64,000 bases of DNA from Celeribacter sp. PS-C1. GTDB lineage: Bacteria; Pseudomonadota; Alphaproteobacteria; Rhodobacterales; Rhodobacteraceae. The notes beneath the pieces were generated by a model. It saw only the letters and a program-made list of their open reading frames with translations. It had not been told where the DNA came from and did not search any database. Of this stretch, positions 45,787-52,539 are shown piece by piece (positions within the stretch are counted from its first letter, which is position 1; every line of letters begins with the position of its first letter). The stretch spans positions 350,482 to 414,481 of the forward strand of contig NZ_JAHXRW010000003.1 in the NCBI RefSeq assembly GCF_019429625.1. The letters run 5' to 3'. The position numbers were made by a program, and so were the translations under genes.

Positions 45787-47469
45787 TTAAAACGCCCCTG
45801 CCCCCATGCCAGCCAAGACCAGCACGAGCACCTGGGGCGCCAGAATGCGCAGGAACATCACCAACGGATAGACCGAGACATAGGCCACCGAGGCCGCGCC
45901 CGTCTTGCTCATCGAGACGGCAAAGGCCAGCGCCGGCGGATCGGTCATGGAACCTGCGAGAACGCCGCAGAGGCTCAAGTAATTGAACTTGCCAACGACC
46001 CGCGCGATCACGCCGACGACCAACAAAGGCACCAGCGTGATCAGGATGCCATAGCCCATCCAACTGAGCCCGTCGCCATGCAGCAGCGTGTCAAAGAACC
46101 GGTCCCCCGCCACAATCCCGACAACAGCTAAGAACAACACGATGCCAAACTCGCGCAACGCATGGTTGGCAGCGGGCGGCATATACCATGTGAACGGCCC
46201 CCAATGTCCAAGCCGCCCCAAGAGGATCGCCGCCATCAAAGGCCCGCCTGCCAGACCCAGTTTCAAAGGCGCTGGAAGCCCCGGCACAGCCAAGGGAATG
46301 GACCCCAAAAGCACACCCAACGCGATGCCGAAAAACAGCGCCGGGAATTGCACCTCCTGCAGTCGCGCGTTCTCGTTGCCCAGTTGATGCGCCACCGCAT
46401 CAATGTCGGGTTGCGAGCCGACCACCGTCACGATGTCGCCGAAAGCCAAGGTCGAAGAGGCCTGCGCCGGAAGTTCAACGCCCGCGCGGTTGATCCGCGA
46501 CACGGTGACCCCATTGCCCTCCAGAAAAGCAAGCTGACGCAGGGACTTGCCCAGAACACGCTCTTTGGTCACGACAAGGCGAGACCAGCTAAGCTTGGTG
46601 CCCTTTGTCGTCATCGCGGCCTCGACTTCGCGGCCCAGAATGAGCTTCATCGCCTGCAATTTCTCTTTCGGCCCAACGAGGTGAAGAAAGTCGCCCAGAT
46701 GCAGGATCACATCGCGGGTTGGCACCACCAACTCGTCGCCCTGCTTCATCCGCGAGGCCACAACACCGTGGTCAAAGAGATCCGGCACGTCGCCGAGTCT
46801 GATGCCATCGAGATTGGCATTGGTCACCGCGATGTTCATCGAAGGCAACGCCTCTTCGCCGCTCTGGGTCTCAGCCTTATAGGCCTCCTCTTCGCGCTCC
46901 AGAACGATTTTGAACAAAGCTCGAATGACGAACATCGAGGTCAAAATTCCAAGGATACCAAAGGGATAGGCCATTGCGTAGCCCATGCCGGAATTCGCCA
47001 CCTCGGAAGCCGGAAAGCCCGCATCCCCCAGCACCTGTTGCGCCGCCCCCAGCCCCGGCGTGTTGGTCACGGCCCCCGACATGACGCCGACGAGCACCGG
47101 CAAAGGCAGATCCGCCAGTGCATAGATCACCAGCGTCATCGCGACCCCGCCCAAGACGATGCCAATGGCGGCAAGGTTGAATTTCAGACCGGATTTGGCG
47201 AAGGAGGAAAAAAAGCTCGGGCCCACCTGAATGCCGATCGTATAAACGAACAAAATCAGACCCAACTCACGGATAAAATGCATCACCTCGCCATCGAATT
47301 CGACGCCCGCGCGTGAGGCAAAATGGCCGATCAAAATGCCGGAAAACAGCACACCACCAATGCCAAGACCGACCTTTCGAATTTGAATTTTTCCCAGCAA
47401 GAGCCCCAAGGCCCCCGCGAGGCAAAGCGCCATTGTGGTGAGGGCGATATCTGAGAGAGGCAAAGACAT
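45787..47469 (-). CDS. AspT/YidE-type transporter with two TrkA-C domains
   Basis: This inner-membrane protein of 560 aa belongs to the aspartate-alanine exchanger family. Two homologous halves of five or six helices flank a cytoplasmic region of about 200 residues with two TrkA-C-like domains (about 205-290 and 295-375). The halves carry VMSGAVTNTPGLGAAQQVL and VLAGSMTDPPALAFAVS, the repeated G-x-x-T-[ND]-x-P motif of the family. The substrate is not known. The ATG that starts MSLPLSDIAL is the natural beginning, though no strong ribosome site is seen. Confidence 0.85.
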   Translation of the reverse strand: MSLPLSDIALTTMALCLAGALGLLLGKIQIRKVGLGIGGVLFSGILIGHFASRAGVEFDGEVMHFIRELGLILFVYTIGIQVGPSFFSSFAKSGLKFNLAAIGIVLGGVAMTLVIYALADLPLPVLVGVMSGAVTNTPGLGAAQQVLGDAGFPASEVANSGMGYAMAYPFGILGILTSMFVIRALFKIVLEREEEAYKAETQSGEEALPSMNIAVTNANLDGIRLGDVPDLFDHGVVASRMKQGDELVVPTRDVILHLGDFLHLVGPKEKLQAMKLILGREVEAAMTTKGTKLSWSRLVVTKERVLGKSLRQLAFLEGNGVTVSRINRAGVELPAQASSTLAFGDIVTVVGSQPDIDAVAHQLGNENARLQEVQFPALFFGIALGVLLGSIPLAVPGLPAPLKLGLAGGPLMAAILLGRLGHWGPFTWYMPPAANHALREFGIVLFLAVVGIVAGDRFFDTLLHGDGLSWMGYGILITLVPLLVVGVIARVVGKFNYLSLCGVLAGSMTDPPALAFAVSMSKTGAASVAYVSVYPLVMFLRILAPQVLVLVLAGMGAGAF

Positions 47470-47777
47470 GAGACGCACTTTCTGGGGGAGGAGACCCGGA
47501 TGTCGTGAAGTCGAAATTGGCGCGACATTGCGCGCCGCGCTCATAGAAGTAAGTGATTTGTGTCAATTTTCTGCAAATGCATAACGGTCATGCAAGGAAA
47601 ACCAAAAGGCCTACGGATGAAATCTGGCACAGAGCAAAAAAAGCGCGCCTTTCGCACGCGGAACCAGTCGAGTGTCGAAAATTTACACCGACCTTCCCTC
47701 CTAAACAGTCCCACCGCGTGAGGCAAGACAAGGGCGACCACGCGGCGAACGGTCACGGCGCGACGCAAGGGAGTGTT

Positions 47778-47940
47778 GAAAAAAAGAGGCGTCACAGGAG
47801 AAACGCAAACCCTGTGACGCCAGTATGGTATTCTGCCCACGCACAAAAGGCAGGATACGGCGCGGACGATCGGAAGGAGAGTCCGCGGGAGGAATGCAAG
47901 GTCCCTTGTCTGACTGCTGACACCGGAACCCTGCGCTCGA
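47778..47940 (-). ncRNA. candidate FnrL-activated small RNA
   Basis: A perfect FnrL box (47974-47987) is followed leftward by CATATT/TATTGC at the -10 position for a class II activated promoter, placing the start near 47940. About 160 bases on is a strong terminator, with an 11-bp stem (GGCGTCACAGG/CCTGTGACGCC) at 47786-47819 followed by TCTTTTTTTC. Between them I find no ATG and no credible frame. C-rich stretches (CCTCCCGCGG, CTCTCCTTCC) could pair with ribosome-binding sites. The layout is that of E. coli FnrS, an oxygen-regulated sRNA, but the sequence is unlike FnrS as far as I can tell. Alternatively, the terminator may only end the preceding gene's transcript. Confidence 0.6.
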
Positions 47941-47973
47941 GACAAGCAATATGTCAGTGGATTCGTGAAAACA

Positions 47974-47987
47974 TTGATCTCGATCAA
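47974..47987. promoter_or_regulatory. perfect FnrL/FixK box
   Basis: TTGATCTCGATCAA matches TTGAT-N4-ATCAA exactly. Leftward, its centre lies about 41 bases from the predicted start of the small RNA, the class II activation distance. No rightward gene follows it. Confidence 0.75.
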
Positions 47988-48088
47988 GCCCATGTTTGCA
48001 GAGTGCATTGATCACGCTGCAGAGCGGCGAAAATTGGTGAATTTCGGCATTTTCAGCCAAAGAATCTCCCGAAAGGAACCAACAACCC

Positions 48089-50182
48089 TCAGATAAGGTT
48101 TAATTTTTCAAAATTATCGCCATTTTTGACCAATTCGCGCCAGATTGTCGCAGGCTCCCAAATATCCGGCGCCTGATCGGCAAATTCTTTCAGTCGCATC
48201 TCCGCATGCAGCAGCCCCATAAGGTCGGCAGCTTGCATCGGACCACCCCGGTAGCGCGGATAGCCCTTGGCCAACATCATCACCACATCGATATCGTCCG
48301 GATGCTCCACCGTGCCCGCCTGCAACAGCCGCGCGCCGGCGTTGGCCTCGGCCAGAACGATCCGTTCAAAAATGTCGCGATCGGTGAGACGAAGATCCGG
48401 CACCCCGCCCTGGCGGCGCAGATCAGCGAGGATCGCCTCGGTCTGGCTGTCGTCGCGCTCGCCGCTCTCGAGGTAGTCGTAGAACCCTGAGCCCACGGCT
48501 TTGCCCTTGCGCCCCTCGCCAACCAGAAACTGCGCCACGGCGCCCGACATATGATTGAGGCCAAGCGCATCCATCACCTCACAGGGTCCCGCCGGAAACC
48601 CGTAGCTACGCATCACTTCGTCGATGCGCGCAGGCCGCGCGCCCATCAGCAAGAGCACATCGACGGCGGACCAGCCCGCCTCCTGCACGACGTTGGCGAT
48701 CAATCCGTCGCGAGCGCGCAATGTCACAGGCACTTTGCCAATGCCGCGCACAAACCCGTGGGCTGTGGCAAGCGCGTTCGCATCGACACCTTGGCCGCAG
48801 GCCAGTTCAACAACACGGACCGCTTGGGCCGGCGCGAAGAAATGCAGTCCAACAAAGCGTTCCGGATGAGCCAACTCTTGCGCGATACGGGCAAACCCGC
48901 GATCCGCAACGGTGGCCAAAACCGTGGTGTCCGGCAGAAATTCCTCGATCCGCGCCAACAGCCGCGTGCGGGCCTCGATTGAGCCTGCTGTAGCGTCGAG
49001 CACCAGATCGGCCTCGGCCAGTCCATTGAGTTGCGTGGTCGCAATCAGGGCCTTGAGGCGCGCATCTCGTTGCTCTGATGTCAGCTGCCCTTGCTGCACT
49101 GCGCGTGTGTAAACCGAATTGATCCGCTGCTCATCGTGCACAAGCTGGTCGGCGGAATTGCCCAAAAGCCGGACTTCGATCTCATGATCGAGCGCTGCGA
49201 TTGCGATGCCGAGCGCGAACGTCCCCGTTCCCACAAGGCCCAGTGTCTTAACCTCGCGAGGCACCGCACCCTCCGCCCCAATCAACCGCGCCGCACGGCG
49301 TTCGGAGAAAAACGCATGGCGCAGCGCCTTCGACTCTTCTGTCTCGAAACACTCTTCACGGGCGACCATCTCGCGGCGTAGCCCAGCCTCATAAGGCAGC
49401 ATCAAAGCGGCTTCGACACAGTCGATGATCCGCGCAGGGGCTAAGAGACGCGCCTCGCGGATTTTCTCGCGCCGTGCGACGATTTCCTTGAAATAACTCG
49501 CCCCGTCACGCAGACCTTCGGTGCGATCCCGAGTGGGGCGCGGCCCCTGCCCGCTGGCGACAAGGCGCTTGGCATAAGCCACTGCCGCCTCGCCCGTGCG
49601 CTTTTGTGCCAACTCGTCCACCAGCCCCAACTTGGCAGCTTGCGGCCCCGACACAGGCCGCCCCGAGAGCAGCAATTCTAACGCAGGTCCCGCTCCAACG
49701 AGCCGCGGCAGGAGTTGCGTCACACCACCGGTGGGCACGAGGCCAAGGGAAATCTCGGGGGCCCCAAGGCGCGCTGCGCGGCCCATGACGCGGTAATGCG
49801 CGGCCAGAGCCAGCGCCAAACCGCCCTCAATCGTCGCGCCGTGTAGCGAGGCAATGACAGGCTTTTGACATGAGGAAATGCGATCGCAAAGTGCATTGAG
49901 GCTGGGCGCAGCGTCTTGGGCGACCAATGAATCGGGCGCGAACCCCGTGCAAAAAGAAGCGCCCGAGCCCAAAAGAACGATGGCGTTCACCTCCGTATCC
50001 GCCTCAACCTGAGCTATGGCGTCCCAAAGCGCCTGACGCATCTCTTGTGTCAAAAGATTTACCGGGGGACGCGACAGCCGCAAAAGCGCTATGTCTTCAT
50101 GGCGTTCAATGATCACGGCAGGCGAGCGCGCCTCGTCCTGCGCTCTGTCACGAATAAGTTCCGCCGCCTTTGCTCCGCTCAT
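48089..50182 (-). CDS. FadJ/FadB-like enoyl-CoA hydratase / 3-hydroxyacyl-CoA dehydrogenase fusion
   Basis: The 697-aa protein has the beta-oxidation fusion layout. A crotonase domain (about 20-220) is followed by an NAD-binding 3-hydroxyacyl-CoA dehydrogenase domain (about 315-490, GLVGTGTFALGIAIAAL) and the C-terminal domains (from about 495). In the crotonase site the first catalytic glutamate (G-G-C/L-E-L-A in active enzymes) is replaced, the sequence being EGGLALAL, while the second (APEISLG) remains. The dehydrogenase catalytic His (GLHFFAP) is kept, but the usual S-S-L/A segment is VADRGF. Start choice is uncertain: ATGs lie at 50182, 50221 and 50278. It is probably a divergent FadJ. 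Confidence 0.75.
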   Translation of the reverse strand: MSGAKAAELIRDRAQDEARSPAVIIERHEDIALLRLSRPPVNLLTQEMRQALWDAIAQVEADTEVNAIVLLGSGASFCTGFAPDSLVAQDAAPSLNALCDRISSCQKPVIASLHGATIEGGLALALAAHYRVMGRAARLGAPEISLGLVPTGGVTQLLPRLVGAGPALELLLSGRPVSGPQAAKLGLVDELAQKRTGEAAVAYAKRLVASGQGPRPTRDRTEGLRDGASYFKEIVARREKIREARLLAPARIIDCVEAALMLPYEAGLRREMVAREECFETEESKALRHAFFSERRAARLIGAEGAVPREVKTLGLVGTGTFALGIAIAALDHEIEVRLLGNSADQLVHDEQRINSVYTRAVQQGQLTSEQRDARLKALIATTQLNGLAEADLVLDATAGSIEARTRLLARIEEFLPDTTVLATVADRGFARIAQELAHPERFVGLHFFAPAQAVRVVELACGQGVDANALATAHGFVRGIGKVPVTLRARDGLIANVVQEAGWSAVDVLLLMGARPARIDEVMRSYGFPAGPCEVMDALGLNHMSGAVAQFLVGEGRKGKAVGSGFYDYLESGERDDSQTEAILADLRRQGGVPDLRLTDRDIFERIVLAEANAGARLLQAGTVEHPDDIDVVMMLAKGYPRYRGGPMQAADLMGLLHAEMRLKEFADQAPDIWEPATIWRELVKNGDNFEKLNLI

Positions 50183-50367
50183 GCCATACCGCCCCCTGAC
50201 GTGCTGTGATGGTGCTCCCATGGTCAATGGCGTCTCGGACACCAAACTTATCCACAGGTTCCCCACAGGTTTTTCCACATCATGGCGGAGGGCATGCCCC
50301 TAAGGCAAGTTGAAATGAGCGCGGCGCCAAACTTGCGTCTTTTCGCAGATTTGGCGCCAAGACTGGA

Positions 50368-50574
50368 TCAAGTCGGCGGATAAATTTGGTCGGCGGAACT
50401 CTCCTCCAGTTCCGCCTCAAGGCGCACCAAATCTTCGGGCAGAGGCAGCCCCAAAGCGGAGAGCTCCGCCAGTTTTTCTCGCAGGGTTTCCTGTAGGATA
50501 TGACGATCCGCCGGACGCGCCGCGATTTCATCCAAGATCATATAAACCTGTGTTTTCAGAGCTTCAAACGCCAT
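50368..50574 (-). CDS. small hypothetical protein, 68 aa
   Basis: The short helical acidic protein (MAFEALKTQVYMILDEIAARPADRHILQETLREKLAELSAL pattern) is probably a coiled coil or helical hairpin. It has an excellent ribosome site (AAAGGAA) and lies between the FadJ-like gene and another small gene of the same orientation. I do not recognise a family. Confidence 0.6.
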   Translation of the reverse strand: MAFEALKTQVYMILDEIAARPADRHILQETLREKLAELSALGLPLPEDLVRLEAELEESSADQIYPPT

Positions 50575-50614
50575 GGCTCATTCCTTTCCCCCCAAATGAT
50601 CGCCCGTGCGGGGA

Positions 50615-50803
50615 TCAAACCGGCATGTTGTCCCACATGTCGTCATCGTCATCTTTCCTGGCCTCAGGGCGCGCAAAATGGGCCTCCGGCTCGGCTATGG
50701 ATTGATGCAATTTGCCTTTCAGGGCCTCTGCGGTCTTTTCGTCCTTCACCAAATCATCGACGATCTTGTCAATTTCCGCTTCGCTTTTCGTCACTTTCGT
50801 CAT
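50615..50803 (-). CDS. small hypothetical protein, 62 aa
   Basis: The very acidic protein has a helical N-terminal part (MTKVTKSEAEIDKIVDDLVKDEKTAEALK pattern) and ends in a run of aspartates (KDDDDDMWDNMPV). GGGAGGAAAG sits just upstream of the ATG. It follows the TraR/DksA gene and may be cotranscribed with it and the 68-aa gene. Function unknown. Confidence 0.55.
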   Translation of the reverse strand: MTKVTKSEAEIDKIVDDLVKDEKTAEALKGKLHQSIAEPEAHFARPEARKDDDDDMWDNMPV

Positions 50804-50898
50804 GTCTTTCCTCCCTCAAGTCATAGTCATGAAGTCATGGACAACAATTCATGGGCCACGAGCCCGCGACGTTCTCCTCGCAATTCGGTCGTCTGGTG

Positions 50899-51234
50899 TC
50901 AGTGACGCGCGGCGTTGCGGGCGGCGCAGTCCCGGCACACAGGGGTATAGGGTAGCACATCGAGACGCTCTGAACTGATTTCTTCGCCACAAACGGCGCA
51001 AAATCCGTATTCTCCGGCGTCCATTCGCGCGAGTGCCGCATTAATCATCGCGATCTCGGCTTTGCCGGAAGCCCCCATGCCTTCAAGCACCTCATCGCCT
51101 TCGCGTTCGGTGGCCAATTCTTCCCAATCCTTGGACTGATGAGAATCCAGCTCCGCGTCGATCTCTTGCAAACGTTCTGTCAGTTCCGCCTTGCGGTCCA
51201 ACAGTTGCGCGCGTCTTTTTTCGATGGTGTTCAT
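50899..51234 (-). CDS. TraR/DksA-family zinc-finger protein
   Basis: The 111-aa protein has an N-terminal coiled coil (about 1-55) and a C-terminal DksA-type four-cysteine zinc finger (CAVCGEEISSERLDVLPYTPVCRDC). It is shorter than DksA (about 150 aa), as TraR-like paralogues are. Such proteins enter the secondary channel of RNA polymerase and alter initiation. The ATG has GGGAGGAG upstream. A perfect FnrL box lies 51 bases ahead of the start, so expression should rise when oxygen is low. Confidence 0.85.
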   Translation of the reverse strand: MNTIEKRRAQLLDRKAELTERLQEIDAELDSHQSKDWEELATEREGDEVLEGMGASGKAEIAMINAALARMDAGEYGFCAVCGEEISSERLDVLPYTPVCRDCAARNAARH

Positions 51235-51284
51235 GATGGCTCCTCCCTGAGACAAGATGATCAATCTAAATCATGGGAAAAGCC

Positions 51285-51298
51285 TTGATTCACATCAA
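51285..51298. promoter_or_regulatory. perfect FnrL/FixK box upstream of the TraR/DksA gene
   Basis: TTGATTCACATCAA matches TTGAT-N4-ATCAA exactly. A leftward promoter with GATCAT as -10 lies at the expected distance (start near 51250), so class II activation of the TraR/DksA gene is plausible. The FliM/N-like gene lies on its other side, upstream in the same direction. Confidence 0.75.
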
Positions 51299-51325
51299 CA
51301 GCTTTCCCGAATTCTGATCGCGTCA

Positions 51326-52435
51326 CTAAAGTGGAGGAAGGTCACCCAGAGGAGGCAGATCACTCAGCGGGGTAAGATCGCCCAAATCGCCGAGGGAAGG
51401 CAGGTCTCCCATCGCGGGCAGGTCACCGAGCGGCGGAAGAGCATCGCCTCCGCCAGCCGGATCACTCATACCCATGTCCCCGACACCAGAGAGAGCGGGA
51501 AACTCAGTCGCGCCAACTATATCGCCTGCGCCAAACGCCTCATGACCCAAAGCTTCCGCATCGTCCTCTCCGTTAGCACAGATTACCACGCGCAGAGCCC
51601 GTTTGCCGTTGATCTGACCCAGCCGCGCGCGGCTAACAAGACGGTCGTCCGCCCGCACTTCGACCCGCGAAAGCGCCTCGCGTGGGATCGGGATCATCAT
51701 ACCCTCGGTCAGCGAGGTGACATCGCCCAAGGTCAGACGCACCCGATGCAACACCGTGTCCAGACGAGCCTCGGATTTCATCACGACATTCTGGAAGGTG
51801 CTGCTGAAATCCCCCGCGCCCTCGTCCAAGGTTTTCAGCTTCGGCGCCGCAAAGGGAAAGACGAAGAACACCTCCCCCTCGCGCCCACGCCGCCCCAATG
51901 TGACGCGCGCACGATAGAGACGGTAGGGCACATCATCGAAGGCAATCGCGATGGAGCGCGCCTCCTGAAGCTGGGCGGCGACGTGAAATCCCGCGATCTC
52001 CGGCGGAGCAGCTACCTCGGCAATATGAGATTCGAACTGACGCAGCACCTGATTGCAAAGGTCCGAACACATCACCGCATCCGTCGCGGTTGGCGGGCGA
52101 TCTTCGGGTGGGAGGCTCAGAACCTTGCCCGTGGTCTGTTGTTCAACGATTGCGGACACGGCATTCTTGTCCAAAACAGCCAGCCCATAGGCGTTGTTCG
52201 GCCCCTCAAGCAGCGACATAAGCGCGTTCTCAGGCACCTGCCCCGGAAGGCGGGAAATGGTGGAGCGTTCCTCGACGACTTCTGTGACCTGAAGCACAAG
52301 GCCGATCGTGTCCTCCGCCGCTTTCGCCATCGCGAGGCGCAGCGCTTTCGCGGGCGACATGGGCTGCACATCCGGGGGCGGACGGCCTACGCCCGCCTTG
52401 CGGCGCATCGCGGAAATGATGTCGGCGTCAGACAT
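51326..52435 (-). CDS. FliM/FliN-like flagellar switch protein with proline-glycine repeats
   Basis: The 369-aa protein resembles the FliM/FliN C-ring family. Residues about 1-220 form a CheC/FliM-like middle region, and about 225-290 a SpoA (FliN) domain (LDTVLHRVRLTLGDVTSLTEGMMIPIPREALSRVEVRADDRLVSRARLGQINGKRALRV pattern). The last 60 residues are Leu-Pro-x-Leu/Met-Gly-Asp-Leu repeats (LPPLGDLPAMGDLPSLGDL). No other flagellar gene is in this window. It is either an isolated motor subunit or a relative with another role. Confidence 0.7.
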   Translation of the reverse strand: MSDADIISAMRRKAGVGRPPPDVQPMSPAKALRLAMAKAAEDTIGLVLQVTEVVEERSTISRLPGQVPENALMSLLEGPNNAYGLAVLDKNAVSAIVEQQTTGKVLSLPPEDRPPTATDAVMCSDLCNQVLRQFESHIAEVAAPPEIAGFHVAAQLQEARSIAIAFDDVPYRLYRARVTLGRRGREGEVFFVFPFAAPKLKTLDEGAGDFSSTFQNVVMKSEARLDTVLHRVRLTLGDVTSLTEGMMIPIPREALSRVEVRADDRLVSRARLGQINGKRALRVVICANGEDDAEALGHEAFGAGDIVGATEFPALSGVGDMGMSDPAGGGDALPPLGDLPAMGDLPSLGDLGDLTPLSDLPPLGDLPPL

Positions 52436-52539
52436 GGGAACGGGCAGGACTTTCGATCAGGTGGACTCCCGCTCCTTTTTCAACGCTCAAAGTAAACAAA
52501 TCATTGAAGACGGCAGAAAATTCGCCGGATCATTGTGTC

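Noticed and set aside
47541..48060. Several 100-155-codon frames in the region after the AspT-type transporter
   Set aside because: They lie on both strands over the FnrL box, candidate sRNA and terminator, have no good starts and no family features. An RNA explains the region better.
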